Made by a program: the position numbers and the translations under genes. From the NCBI GenBank assembly GCA_026874595.1, contig JAPPUL010000052.1:1-64000 (forward strand): a DNA stretch of 64,000 nucleotides. The letters are read 5' to 3'. The notes beneath the pieces are model-generated. The model searched no databases. It had not been told where the DNA came from and worked only from the letters and a program-made list of their open reading frames with translations. Of the stretch, positions 19,350-34,150 are shown piece after piece; position 1 is the first letter of the stretch, and each line of letters opens with the position of its first letter. This DNA comes from Sipunculus nudus. Its lineage: Eukaryota; Annelida; Sipuncula; Golfingiida; Sipunculidae.

Positions 19350-22113
19350 TTGATTCCGGCAAGCAACAAACAGACAAACAGACATACGCAACTGAGTAAT
19401 ATGCTTGCCGAAATCTTTGATTCCGGCAAGCAACAAACAGACAGACAGACAGACAAACAGACATACGCAACTGACCAACATGCTTGCCAAAATCGAAGAT
19501 TTCCGGCAAGCAATAAACAGACATTTGCGACTGGCGAACCAGCCTGCAGAAATCGAAGATATCCGGCAAGGAATGAAAAAAAAAAAACAAAACAAAACGG
19601 TTCGTGTCCTTTCCTGAAGGACACACCGACTGAAACTTTGGACAGCAATCACCTGCATGCGCACAGACGTGCAGGCACGCGTTTTAGGTCTGACCAGGTC
19701 TGACCAGGTCTGAGGGCACACTGGAATGGTGACGTTCCTATGGCCCTGAGAAAATGGTCAGCCCGTCCCGTATATTTATTCACAAGTTTTTACAAGGAAA
19801 TGGCCGTGGCCCCCGCTACGCCAATTAATTCATCCCGTCGGCTGCGGGCCTGAATTGACATTTGGCCCGATGGACCCTACACAAAACGAGCAAACTGCGC
19901 TGATTGTCGCTCATACCTACACGTGTCTTTGTCTTACTAAAACGCGTGTCATCGTGCATTCCTGCATAACTCTGTGCATTCAGTTTTCCCTCCGTTTATA
20001 AAGTTTATATGGACATACTGACAAAGTGACCCAAGACCGAGACCAGATGACTTTACCAGGTTATGGAGAAGACTCAGAGTAAGAACATAAGCTATAGTTT
20101 ATGAAATTGAGGCTTTGGGTTTTAGAGATATGGCCAATATAATGATATGTGTGTGAGGGTCATGTGCAGCGCCCCCTAGCGGCCATATCCGGAAAATGAA
20201 AAATTGGTTTCGAGATATTAGTGTAAGACTTAAGATGTAATAGTTTCAAAAGGATTCTTTCAAAACTGTGCCCTTTAGAATGCTATATGTGAGACGCAAG
20301 AGCAAGCAGGCGAATTTGAGGACAACTGACAAACAGACAGACACACTGACAAAGTGACTCAAAATTGAGTCCAGATGACTACTCCAGGTTATGGAGAAGA
20401 CTCAAAGGAAGAAAAAAGCTACAGTTTATGTAACTGAGGTTTATAGTTTTGGAGATATTGCCAAAGCATGATATGTTGGGAGAGGTTCGAGTTCAGCGCC
20501 CCCTAGCGGCCATATCCGGAAAATGAAAAATTGGTTTCGAGATATTAGTGTAAGACTTAAGATGTAATAGTTTCAAAAGGATTCTTTCAAAACTGTGCCC
20601 TTTAGAATGCTATATGTGAGACGCAAGAGCAAGCAGGCGAATTTGAGGACAACTGACAAACAGACAGACACACTGACAAAGTGACTCAAAATTGAGTCCA
20701 GATGACTACTCCAGGTTATGGAGAAGACTCAAAGGAAGAAAAAAGCTACAGTTTATGTAACTGAGGTTTATAGTTTTGGAGATATTGCCAAAGCATGATA
20801 TGTTGGGAGAGGTTCGAGTTCAGCGCCCCCTAGCGGCCATATCCGGAAAATGAAAAATTGGTTTCGAGATATTAGTGTAAGACTTAAGATGTAATAGTTT
20901 CAAAAGGATTCTTTCAAAACTGTGCCCTTTAGAATGCTATATGTGAGACGCAAGAGCAAGCAGGCGAATTTGAGGACAACTGACAAACAGACAGACACAC
21001 TGACAAAGTGACTCAAAATTGAGTCCAGATGACTACTCCAGGTTATGGAGAAGACTCAAAGGAAGAAAAAAGCTACAGTTTATGTAACTGAGGTTTATAG
21101 TTTTGGAGATATTGCCAAAGCATGATATGTTGGGAGAGGTTCGAGTTCAGCGCCCCCTAGCGGCCATATCCGGAAAATGAAAAATTGGTTTCGAGATATA
21201 AGTGTAAGACTTAAGATGTAATAGTTTCAAAAGGATTCTTTCAAAACTGTGCCCTTTAGAATGCTATATGTGAGACGCAAGAGCAAGCAGGCGAATTTGC
21301 GGACAACTGACAAACAGACAGACACACTGACAAAGTGTCACAAAATAGTGACCAGATGACTACACTAGGTTATGGAAAAAACTCAGAGGAAGAAAATAAG
21401 CTATAGTTTATGTAATTGAGGCTTATAATTTTGGAGATATGGCCAAAATATGATATGTTCGAGAGGTTCGCATCCAGCGCCCCCTAGCGGCCCTATTCAA
21501 AAAATGAAAAAACAATTTCGAGATACTAGTATAGGACTTATAATATTTCAGTTTCAGAAAGATTCCTGCAATAATGTGGCCTTTGGCGCAAGATGAATGA
21601 AATCTCGAAATATCTCTATTCACGAGATATTTTACGAGATACTGCAATACTTGTTATAAAATCTTGTAGTACTAGTTGAATGCTACCTGATGCAAAAAAC
21701 TAGATCACTCTAGCTTTAAAACTGACAAAGTTAGAAAAATAAGACCCCTTATATTCGAATATCATGACTTTTCCCCAAAAATTTGTAACCATGGTTACGG
21801 CAAATTTGAGTCAGCTACACACCAGATGACAGGCCTTGGAATGACGATCAAAATGAGCTATTGTTGAAGTAGATACGACTAATAGTCACAAAGATATGAA
21901 GAAAAAACCGTTTTGAGAATTTTTGACGACCTTGACCTTGACCTTTGACCTATTTTAACCAAAAACAATAGGGCACCTAGAAATTTAATTCTCCATCATC
22001 TCTGAAAGTTTTAAGGTGATTGTGGCAAAATTGTGGCCAGGAGAGTGCAGACAAACAAACAGACAGACAGACAAACAGACATACGCAACTGAGCAATATG
22101 CTTGCCGAAATCT
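19350..22113 (+). repeat. Array unit U8 (A-B-B-C-D), 2,764 bp, variant shared with U11
   Basis: Standard length. CTCF-like motifs start at 20167, 20494, 20821, 21148 and 21475. Carries T to A at 20104 in module A (TTATGTAATT becomes TTATGAAATT). The identical change is found only in U11, three units downstream. Confidence 0.97.
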
Positions 22114-25100
22114 TTGATTCCGGCAAGCAACAAACAGACAAACAGACATACGCAACTGAGTAATATGCTTGCCGAAATCTTTGATTCCGGCAAGCAACAA
22201 ACAGACAGACAGACAGACAAACAGACATACGCAACTGACCAACATGCTTGCCAAAATCGAAGATTTCCGGCAAGCAATAAACAGACATTTGCGACTGGCG
22301 AACCAGCCTGCAGAAATCGAAGATATCCGGCAAGGAATGAAAAAAAAAAAACAAAACAAAACGGTTCGTGTCCTTTCCTGAAGGACACACCGACTGAAAC
22401 TTTGGACAGCAATCACCTGCATGCGCACAGACGTGCAGGCACGCGTTTTAGGTCTGACCAGGTCTGACCAGGTCTGAGGGCACACTGGAATGGTGACGTT
22501 CCTATGGCCCTGAGAAAATGGTCAGCCCGTCCCGTATATTTATTCACAAGTTTTTACAAGGAAATGGCCGTGGCCCCCGCTACGCCAATTAATTCATCCC
22601 GTCGGCTGCGGGCCTGAATTGACATTTGGCCCGATGGACCCTACACAAAACGAGCAAACTGCGCTGATTGTCGCTCATACCTACACGTGTCTTTGTCTTA
22701 CTAAAACGCGTGTCATCGTGCATTCCTGCATAACTCTGTGCATTCAGTTTTCCCTCCGTTTATAAAGTTTATATGGACATACTGACAAAGTGACCCAAGA
22801 CCGAGACCAGATGACTTTACCAGGTTATGGAGAAGACTCAGAGTAAGAACATAAGCTATAGTTTATGTAATTGAGGCTTTGGGTTTTAGAGATATGGCCA
22901 ATATAATGATATGTGTGTGAGGGTCATGTGCAGCGCCCCCTAGCGGCCATATCCGGAAAATGAAAAATTGGTTTCGAGATATTAGTGTAAGACTTAAGAT
23001 GTAATAGTTTCAAAAGGATTCTTTCAAAACTGTGCCCTTTAGAATGCTATATGTGAGACGCAAGAGCAAGCAGGCGAATTTGAGGACAACTGACAAACAG
23101 ACAGACACACTGACAAAGTGACTCAAAATTGAGTCCAGATGACTACTCCAGGTTATGGAGAAGACTCAAAGGAAGAAAAAAGCTACAGTTTATGTAACTG
23201 AGGTTTATAGTTTTGGAGATATTGCCAAAGCATGATATGTTGGGAGAGGTTCGAGTTCAGCGCCCCCTAGCGGCCATATCCGGAAAATGAAAAATTGGTT
23301 TCGAGATATTAGTGTAAGACTTAAGATGTAATAGTTTCAAAAGGATTCTTTCAAAACTGTGCCCTTTAGAATGCTATATGTGAGACGCAAGAGCAAGCAG
23401 GCGAATTTGAGGACAACTGACAAACAGACAGACACACTGACAAAGTGACTCAAAATTGAGTCCAGATGACTACTCCAGGTTATGGAGAAGACTCAAAGGA
23501 AGAAAAAAGCTACAGTTTATGTAACTGAGGTTTATAGTTTTGGAGATATTGCCAAAGCATGATATGTTGGGAGAGGTTCGAGTTCAGCGCCCCCTAGCGG
23601 CCATATCCGGAAAATGAAAAATTGGTTTCGAGATATTAGTGTAAGACTTAAGATGTAATAGTTTCAAAAGGATTCTTTCAAAACTGTGCCCTTTAGAATG
23701 CTATATGTGAGACGCAAGAGCAAGCAGGCGAATTTGAGGACAACTGACAAACAGACAGACACACTGACAAAGTGACTCAAAATTGAGTCCAGATGACTAC
23801 TCCAGGTTATGGAGAAGACTCAAAGGAAGAAAAAAGCTACAGTTTATGTAACTGAGGTTTATAGTTTTGGAGATATTGCCAAAGCATGATATGTTGGGAG
23901 AGGTTCGAGTTCAGCGCCCCCTAGCGGCCATATCCGGAAAATGAAAAATTGGTTTCGAGATATTAGTGTAAGACTTAAGATGTAATAGTTTCAAAAGGAT
24001 TCTTTCAAAACTGTGCCCTTTAGAATGCTATATGTGAGACGCAAGAGCAAGCAGGCGAATTTGAGGACAACTGACAAACAGACAGACACACTGACAAAGT
24101 GACTCAAAATTGAGTCCAGATGACTACTCCAGGTTATGGAGAAGACTCAAAGGAAGAAAAAAGCTACAGTTTATGTAACTGAGGTTTATAGTTTTGGAGA
24201 TATTGCCAAAGCATGATATGTTGGGAGAGGTTCGAGTTCAGCGCCCCCTAGCGGCCATATCCGGAAAATGAAAAATTGGTTTCGAGATATAAGTGTAAGA
24301 CTTAAGATGTAATAGTTTCAAAAGGATTCTTTCAAAACTGTGCCCTTTAGAATGCTATATGTGAGACGCAAGAGCAAGCAGGCGAATTTGCGGACAACTG
24401 ACAAACAGACAGACACACTGACAAAGTGTCACAAAATAGTGACCAGATGACTACACTAGGTTATGGAAAAAACTCAGAGGAAGAAAATAAGCTATAGTTT
24501 ATGTAATTGAGGCTTATAATTTTGGAGATATGGCCAAAATATGATATGTTCGAGAGGTTCGCATCCAGCGCCCCCTAGCGGCCCTATTCAAAGAATGAAA
24601 AAACAATTTCGAGATACTAGTATAGGACTTATAATATTTCAGTTTCAGAAAGATTCCTGCAATAATGTGGCCTTTGGCGCAAGATGAATGAAATCTCGAA
24701 ATATCTCTATTCACGAGATATTTTACGAGATACTGCAATACTTGTTATAAAATCTTGTAGTACTAGTTGAATGCTACCTGATGCAAAAAACTAGATCACT
24801 CTAGCTTTAAAACTGACAAAGTTAGAAAAATAAGACCCCTTATATTCGAATATCATGACTTTTCCCCAAAAATTTGTAACCATGGTTACGGCAAATTTGA
24901 GTCAGCTACACACCAGATGACAGGCCTTGGAATGACGATCAAAATGAGCTATTGTTGAAGTAGATACGACTAATAGTCACAAAGATATGAAGAAAAAACC
25001 GTTTTGAGAATTTTTGACGACCTTGACCTTGACCTTTGACCTATTTTAACCAAAAACAATAGGGCACCTAGAAATTTAATTCTCCATCATCTCTGAAAGT

Positions 25101-25204
25101 TTTAAGGTGATTGTGGCAAAATTGTGGCCAGGAGAGTGCAGACAAACAAACAGACAGACAGACAAACAGACATACGCAACTGAGCAATATGCTTGCCGAA
25201 ATCT
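22114..25204 (+). repeat. Array unit U9 (A-B-B-B-C-D), expanded to 3,091 bp
   Basis: One extra 327-bp B module. Six CTCF-like motifs start at 22931, 23258, 23585, 23912, 24239 and 24566, at an exact 327-bp spacing. Private substitution A to G at 24593 in module D (TTCAAAAAATG becomes TTCAAAGAATG). Confidence 0.97.
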
Positions 25205-28200
25205 TTGATTCCGGCAAGCAACAAACAGACAAACAGACATACGCAACTGAGTAATATGCTTGCCGAAATCTTTGATTCCGGCAAGCAACAAACAGACAGA
25301 CAGACAGACAAACAGACATACGCAACTGACCAACATGCTTGCCAAAATCGAAGATTTCCGGCAAGCAATAAACAGACATTTGCGACTGGCGAACCAGCCT
25401 GCAGAAATCGAAGATATCCGGCAAGGAATGAAAAAAAAAAAACAAAACAAAACGGTTCGTGTCCTTTCCTGAAGGACACACCGACTGAAACTTTGGACAG
25501 CAATCACCTGCATGCGCACAGACGTGCAGGCACGCGTTTTAGGTCTGACCAGGTCTGACCAGGTCTGAGGGCACACTGGAATGGTGACGTTCCTATGGCC
25601 CTGAGAAAATGGTCAGCCCGTCCCGTATATTTATTCACAAGTTTTTACAAGGAAATGGCCGTGGCCCCCGCTACGCCAATTAATTCATCCCGTCGGCTGC
25701 GGGCCTGAATTGACATTTGGCCCGATGGACCCTACACAAAACGAGCAAACTGCGCTGATTGTCGCTCATACCTACACGTGTCTTTGTCTTACTAAAACGC
25801 GTGTCATCGTGCATTCCTGCATAACTCTGTGCATTCAGTTTTCCCTCCGTTTATAAAGTTTATATGGACATACTGACAAAGTGACCCAAGACCGAGACCA
25901 GATGACTTTACCAGGTTATGGAGAAGACTCAGAGTAAGAACATAAGCTATAGTTTATGTAATTGAGGCTTTGGGTTTTAGAGATATGGCCAATATAATGA
26001 TATGTGTGTGAGGGTCATGTGCAGCGCCCCCTAGCGGCCATATCCGGAAAATGAAAAATTGGTTTCGAGATATTAGTGTAAGACTTAAGATGTAATAGTT
26101 TCAAAAGGATTCTTTCAAAACTGTGCCCTTTAGAATGCTATATGTGAGACGCAAGAGCAAGCAGGCGAATTTGAGGACAACTGACAAACAGACAGACACA
26201 CTGACAAAGTGACTCAAAATTGAGTCCAGATGACTACTCCAGGTTATGGAGAAGACTCAAAGGAAGAAAAAAGCTACAGTTTATGTAACTGAGGTTTATA
26301 GTTTTGGAGATATTGCCAAAGCATGATATGTTGGGAGAGGTTCGAGTTCAGCGCCCCCTAGCGGCCATATCCGGAAAATGAAAAATTGGTTTCGAGATAT
26401 TAGTGTAAGACTTAAGATGTAATAGTTTCAAAAGGATTCTTTCAAAACTGTGCCCTTTAGAATGCTATATGTGAGACGCAAGAGCAAGCAGGCGAATTTG
26501 AGGACAACTGACAAACAGACAGACACACTGACAAAGTGACTCAAAATTGAGTCCAGATGACTACTCCAGGTTATGGAGAAGACTCAAAGGAAGAAAAAAG
26601 CTACAGTTTATGTAACTGAGGTTTATAGTTTTGGAGATATTGCCAAAGCATGATATGTTGGGAGAGGTTCGAGTTCAGCGCCCCCTAGCGGCCATATCCG
26701 GAAAATGAAAAATTGGTTTCGAGATATTAGTGTAAGACTTAAGATGTAATAGTTTCAAAAGGATTCTTTCAAAACTGTGCCCTTTAGAATGCTATATGTG
26801 AGACGCAAGAGCAAGCAGGCGAATTTGAGGACAACTGACAAACAGACAGACACACTGACAAAGTGACTCAAAATTGAGTCCAGATGACTACTCCAGGTTA
26901 TGGAGAAGACTCAAAGGAAGAAAAAAGCTACAGTTTATGTAACTGAGGTTTATAGTTTTGGAGATATTGCCAAAGCATGATATGTTGGGAGAGGTTCGAG
27001 TTCAGCGCCCCCTAGCGGCCATATCCGGAAAATGAAAAATTGGTTTCGAGATATTAGTGTAAGACTTAAGATGTAATAGTTTCAAAAGGATTCTTTCAAA
27101 ACTGTGCCCTTTAGAATGCTATATGTGAGACGCAAGAGCAAGCAGGCGAATTTGAGGACAACTGACAAACAGACAGACACACTGACAAAGTGACTCAAAA
27201 TTGAGTCCAGATGACTACTCCAGGTTATGGAGAAGACTCAAAGGAAGAAAAAAGCTACAGTTTATGTAACTGAGGTTTATAGTTTTGGAGATATTGCCAA
27301 AGCATGATATGTTGGGAGAGGTTCGAGTTCAGCGCCCCCTAGCGGCCATATCCGGAAAATGAAAAATTGGTTTCGAGATATAAGTGTAAGACTTAAGATG
27401 TAATAGTTTCAAAAGGATTCTTTCAAAACTGTGCCCTTTAGAATGCTATATGTGAGACGCAAGAGCAAGCAGGCGAATTTGCGGACAACTGACAAACAGA
27501 CAGACACACTGACAAAGTGTCACAAAATAGTGACCAGATGACTACACTAGGTTATGGAAAAAACTCAGAGGAAGAAAATAAGCTATAGTTTATGTAATTG
27601 AGGCTTATAATTTTGGAGATATGGCCAAAATATGATATGTTCGAGAGGTTCGCATCCAGCGCCCCCTAGCGGCCCTATTCAAAAAATGAAAAAACAATTT
27701 CGAGATACTAGTATAGGACTTATAATATTTCAGTTTCAGAAAGATTCCTGCAATAATGTGGCCTTTGGCGCAAGATGAATGAAATCTCGAAATATCTCTA
27801 TTCACGAGATATTTTACGAGATACTGCAATACTTGTTATAAAATCTTGTAGTACTAGTTGAATGCTACCTGATGCAAAAAACTAGATCACTCTAGCTTTA
27901 AAACTGACAAAGTTAGAAAAATAAGACCCCTTATATTCGAATATCATGACTTTTCCCCAAAAATTTGTAACCATGGTTACGGCAAATTTGAGTCAGCTAC
28001 ACACCAGATGACAGGCCTTGGAATGACGATCAAAATGAGCTATTGTTGAAGTAGATACGACTAATAGTCACAAAGATATGAAGAAAAAACCGTTTTGAGA
28101 ATTTTTGACGACCTTGACCTTGACCTTTGACCTATTTTAACCAAAAACAATAGGGCACCTAGAAATTTAATTCTCCATCATCTCTGAAAGTTTTAAGGTG

Positions 28201-28295
28201 ATTGTGGCAAAATTGTGGCCAGGAGAGTGCAGACAAACAAACAGACAGACAGACAAACAGACATACGCAACTGAGCAATATGCTTGCCGAAATCT
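25205..28295 (+). repeat. Array unit U10 (A-B-B-B-C-D), expanded to 3,091 bp
   Basis: One extra B module. Six CTCF-like motifs start at 26022, 26349, 26676, 27003, 27330 and 27657. It lies directly next to the equally expanded U9 but lacks U9's private A-to-G change. Confidence 0.97.
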
Positions 28296-31059
28296 TTGAT
28301 TCCGGCAAGCAACAAACAGACAAACAGACATACGCAACTGAGTAATATGCTTGCCGAAATCTTTGATTCCGGCAAGCAACAAACAGACAGACAGACAGAC
28401 AAACAGACATACGCAACTGACCAACATGCTTGCCAAAATCGAAGATTTCCGGCAAGCAATAAACAGACATTTGCGACTGGCGAACCAGCCTGCAGAAATC
28501 GAAGATATCCGGCAAGGAATGAAAAAAAAAAAACAAAACAAAACGGTTCGTGTCCTTTCCTGAAGGACACACCGACTGAAACTTTGGACAGCAATCACCT
28601 GCATGCGCACAGACGTGCAGGCACGCGTTTTAGGTCTGACCAGGTCTGACCAGGTCTGAGGGCACACTGGAATGGTGACGTTCCTATGGCCCTGAGAAAA
28701 TGGTCAGCCCGTCCCGTATATTTATTCACAAGTTTTTACAAGGAAATGGCCGTGGCCCCCGCTACGCCAATTAATTCATCCCGTCGGCTGCGGGCCTGAA
28801 TTGACATTTGGCCCGATGGACCCTACACAAAACGAGCAAACTGCGCTGATTGTCGCTCATACCTACACGTGTCTTTGTCTTACTAAAACGCGTGTCATCG
28901 TGCATTCCTGCATAACTCTGTGCATTCAGTTTTCCCTCCGTTTATAAAGTTTATATGGACATACTGACAAAGTGACCCAAGACCGAGACCAGATGACTTT
29001 ACCAGGTTATGGAGAAGACTCAGAGTAAGAACATAAGCTATAGTTTATGAAATTGAGGCTTTGGGTTTTAGAGATATGGCCAATATAATGATATGTGTGT
29101 GAGGGTCATGTGCAGCGCCCCCTAGCGGCCATATCCGGAAAATGAAAAATTGGTTTCGAGATATTAGTGTAAGACTTAAGATGTAATAGTTTCAAAAGGA
29201 TTCTTTCAAAACTGTGCCCTTTAGAATGCTATATGTGAGACGCAAGAGCAAGCAGGCGAATTTGAGGACAACTGACAAACAGACAGACACACTGACAAAG
29301 TGACTCAAAATTGAGTCCAGATGACTACTCCAGGTTATGGAGAAGACTCAAAGGAAGAAAAAAGCTACAGTTTATGTAACTGAGGTTTATAGTTTTGGAG
29401 ATATTGCCAAAGCATGATATGTTGGGAGAGGTTCGAGTTCAGCGCCCCCTAGCGGCCATATCCGGAAAATGAAAAATTGGTTTCGAGATATTAGTGTAAG
29501 ACTTAAGATGTAATAGTTTCAAAAGGATTCTTTCAAAACTGTGCCCTTTAGAATGCTATATGTGAGACGCAAGAGCAAGCAGGCGAATTTGAGGACAACT
29601 GACAAACAGACAGACACACTGACAAAGTGACTCAAAATTGAGTCCAGATGACTACTCCAGGTTATGGAGAAGACTCAAAGGAAGAAAAAAGCTACAGTTT
29701 ATGTAACTGAGGTTTATAGTTTTGGAGATATTGCCAAAGCATGATATGTTGGGAGAGGTTCGAGTTCAGCGCCCCCTAGCGGCCATATCCGGAAAATGAA
29801 AAATTGGTTTCGAGATATTAGTGTAAGACTTAAGATGTAATAGTTTCAAAAGGATTCTTTCAAAACTGTGCCCTTTAGAATGCTATATGTGAGACGCAAG
29901 AGCAAGCAGGCGAATTTGAGGACAACTGACAAACAGACAGACACACTGACAAAGTGACTCAAAATTGAGTCCAGATGACTACTCCAGGTTATGGAGAAGA
30001 CTCAAAGGAAGAAAAAAGCTACAGTTTATGTAACTGAGGTTTATAGTTTTGGAGATATTGCCAAAGCATGATATGTTGGGAGAGGTTCGAGTTCAGCGCC
30101 CCCTAGCGGCCATATCCGGAAAATGAAAAATTGGTTTCGAGATATAAGTGTAAGACTTAAGATGTAATAGTTTCAAAAGGATTCTTTCAAAACTGTGCCC
30201 TTTAGAATGCTATATGTGAGACGCAAGAGCAAGCAGGCGAATTTGCGGACAACTGACAAACAGACAGACACACTGACAAAGTGTCACAAAATAGTGACCA
30301 GATGACTACACTAGGTTATGGAAAAAACTCAGAGGAAGAAAATAAGCTATAGTTTATGTAATTGAGGCTTATAATTTTGGAGATATGGCCAAAATATGAT
30401 ATGTTCGAGAGGTTCGCATCCAGCGCCCCCTAGCGGCCCTATTCAAAAAATGAAAAAACAATTTCGAGATACTAGTATAGGACTTATAATATTTCAGTTT
30501 CAGAAAGATTCCTGCAATAATGTGGCCTTTGGCGCAAGATGAATGAAATCTCGAAATATCTCTATTCACGAGATATTTTACGAGATACTGCAATACTTGT
30601 TATAAAATCTTGTAGTACTAGTTGAATGCTACCTGATGCAAAAAACTAGATCACTCTAGCTTTAAAACTGACAAAGTTAGAAAAATAAGACCCCTTATAT
30701 TCGAATATCATGACTTTTCCCCAAAAATTTGTAACCATGGTTACGGCAAATTTGAGTCAGCTACACACCAGATGACAGGCCTTGGAATGACGATCAAAAT
30801 GAGCTATTGTTGAAGTAGATACGACTAATAGTCACAAAGATATGAAGAAAAAACCGTTTTGAGAATTTTTGACGACCTTGACCTTGACCTTTGACCTATT
30901 TTAACCAAAAACAATAGGGCACCTAGAAATTTAATTCTCCATCATCTCTGAAAGTTTTAAGGTGATTGTGGCAAAATTGTGGCCAGGAGAGTGCAGACAA
31001 ACAAACAGACAGACAGACAAACAGACATACGCAACTGAGCAATATGCTTGCCGAAATCT
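28296..31059 (+). repeat. Array unit U11 (A-B-B-C-D), 2,764 bp, variant shared with U8
   Basis: Standard length. CTCF-like motifs start at 29113, 29440, 29767, 30094 and 30421. Carries the same T to A as U8, here at 29050, exactly 8,946 bp downstream of the U8 copy. Confidence 0.97.
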
Positions 31060-34000
31060 TTGATTCCGGCAAGCAACAAACAGACAAACAGACATACGCA
31101 ACTGAGTAATATGCTTGCCGAAATCTTTGATTCCGGCAAGCAACAAACAGACAGACAGACAGACAAACAGACATACGCAACTGACCAACATGCTTGCCAA
31201 AATCGAAGATTTCCGGCAAGCAATAAACAGACATTTGCGACTGGCGAACCAGCCTGCAGAAATCGAAGATATCCGGCAAGGAATGAAAAAAAAAAAACAA
31301 AACAAAACGGTTCGTGTCCTTTCCTGAAGGACACACCGACTGAAACTTTGGACAGCAATCACCTGCATGCGCACAGACGTGCAGGCACGCGTTTTAGGTC
31401 TGACCAGGTCTGACCAGGTCTGAGGGCACACTGGAATGGTGACGTTCCTATGGCCCTGAGAAAATGGTCAGCCCGTCCCGTATATTTATTCACAAGTTTT
31501 TACAAGGAAATGGCCGTGGCCCCCGCTACGCCAATTAATTCATCCCGTCGGCTGCGGGCCTGAATTGACATTTGGCCCGATGGACCCTACACAAAACGAG
31601 CAAACTGCGCTGATTGTCGCTCATACCTACACGTGTCTTTGTCTTACTAAAACGCGTGTCATCGTGCATTCCTGCATAACTCTGTGCATTCAGTTTTCCC
31701 TCCGTTTATAAAGTTTATATGGACATACTGACAAAGTGACCCAAGACCGAGACCAGATGACTTTACCAGGTTATGGAGAAGACTCAGAGTAAGAACATAA
31801 GCTATAGTTTATGTAATTGAGGCTTTGGGTTTTAGAGATATGGCCAATATAATGATATGTGTGTGAGGGTCATGTGCAGCGCCCCCTAGCGGCCATATCC
31901 GGAAAATGAAAAATTGGTTTCGAGATATTAGTGTAAGACTTAAGATGTAATAGTTTCAAAAGGATTCTTTCAAAACTGTGCCCTTTAGAATGCTATATGT
32001 GAGACGCAAGAGCAAGCAGGCGAATTTGAGGACAACTGACAAACAGACAGACACACTGACAAAGTGACTCAAAATTGAGTCCAGATGACTACTCCAGGTT
32101 ATGGAGAAGACTCAAAGGAAGAAAAAAGCTACAGTTTATGTAACTGAGGTTTATAGTTTTGGAGATATTGCCAAAGCATGATATGTTGGGAGAGGTTCGA
32201 GTTCAGCGCCCCCTAGCGGCCATATCCGGAAAATGAAAAATTGGTTTCGAGATATTAGTGTAAGACTTAAGATGTAATAGTTTCAAAAGGATTCTTTCAA
32301 AACTGTGCCCTTTAGAATGCTATATGTGAGACGCAAGAGCAAGCAGGCGAATTTGAGGACAACTGACAAACAGACAGACACACTGACAAAGTGACTCAAA
32401 ATTGAGTCCAGATGACTACTCCAGGTTATGGAGAAGACTCAAAGGAAGAAAAAAGCTACAGTTTATGTAACTGAGGTTTATAGTTTTGGAGATATTGCCA
32501 AAGCATGATATGTTGGGAGAGGTTCGAGTTCAGCGCCCCCTAGCGGCCATATCCGGAAAATGAAAAATTGGTTTCGAGATATTAGTGTAAGACTTAAGAT
32601 GTAATAGTTTCAAAAGGATTCTTTCAAAACTGTGCCCTTTAGAATGCTATATGTGAGACGCAAGAGCAAGCAGGCGAATTTGAGGACAACTGACAAACAG
32701 ACAGACACACTGACAAAGTGACTCAAAATTGAGTCCAGATGACTACTCCAGGTTATGGAGAAGACTCAAAGGAAGAAAAAAGCTACAGTTTATGTAACTG
32801 AGGTTTATAGTTTTGGAGATATTGCCAAAGCATGATATGTTGGGAGAGGTTCGAGTTCAGCGCCCCCTAGCGGCCATATCCGGAAAATGAAAAATTGGTT
32901 TCGAGATATTAGTGTAAGACTTAAGATGTAATAGTTTCAAAAGGATTCTTTCAAAACTGTGCCCTTTAGAATGCTATATGTGAGACGCAAGAGCAAGCAG
33001 GCGAATTTGAGGACAACTGACAAACAGACAGACACACTGACAAAGTGACTCAAAATTGAGTCCAGATGACTACTCCAGGTTATGGAGAAGACTCAAAGGA
33101 AGAAAAAAGCTACAGTTTATGTAACTGAGGTTTATAGTTTTGGAGATATTGCCAAAGCATGATATGTTGGGAGAGGTTCGAGTTCAGCGCCCCCTAGCGG
33201 CCATATCCGGAAAATGAAAAATTGGTTTCGAGATATAAGTGTAAGACTTAAGATGTAATAGTTTCAAAAGGATTCTTTCAAAACTGTGCCCTTTAGAATG
33301 CTATATGTGAGACGCAAGAGCAAGCAGGCGAATTTGCGGACAACTGACAAACAGACAGACACACTGACAAAGTGTCACAAAATAGTGACCAGATGACTAC
33401 ACTAGGTTATGGAAAAAACTCAGAGGAAGAAAATAAGCTATAGTTTATGTAATTGAGGCTTATAATTTTGGAGATATGGCCAAAATATGATATGTTCGAG
33501 AGGTTCGCATCCAGCGCCCCCTAGCGGCCCTATTCAAAAAATGAAAAAACAATTTCGAGATACTAGTATAGGACTTATAATATTTCAGTTTCAGAAAGAT
33601 TCCTGCAATAATGTGGCCTTTGGCGCAAGATGAATGAAATCTCGAAATATCTCTATTCACGAGATATTTTACGAGATACTGCAATACTTGTTATAAAATC
33701 TTGTAGTACTAGTTGAATGCTACCTGATGCAAAAAACTAGATCACTCTAGCTTTAAAACTGACAAAGTTAGAAAAATAAGACCCCTTATATTCGAATATC
33801 ATGACTTTTCCCCAAAAATTTGTAACCATGGTTACGGCAAATTTGAGTCAGCTACACACCAGATGACAGGCCTTGGAATGACGATCAAAATGAGCTATTG
33901 TTGAAGTAGATACGACTAATAGTCACAAAGATATGAAGAAAAAACCGTTTTGAGAATTTTTGACGACCTTGACCTTGACCTTTGACCTATTTTAACCAAA

Positions 34001-34150
34001 AACAATAGGGCACCTAGAAATTTAATTCTCCATCATCTCTGAAAGTTTTAAGGTGATTGTGGCAAAATTGTGGCCAGGAGAGTGCAGACAAACAAACAGA
34101 CAGACAGACAAACAGACATACGCAACTGAGCAATATGCTTGCCGAAATCT
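31060..34150 (+). repeat. Array unit U12 (A-B-B-B-C-D), expanded to 3,091 bp
   Basis: One extra B module. Six CTCF-like motifs start at 31877, 32204, 32531, 32858, 33185 and 33512. It follows the variant unit U11 just as expanded U9 follows the variant unit U8. Confidence 0.97.
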
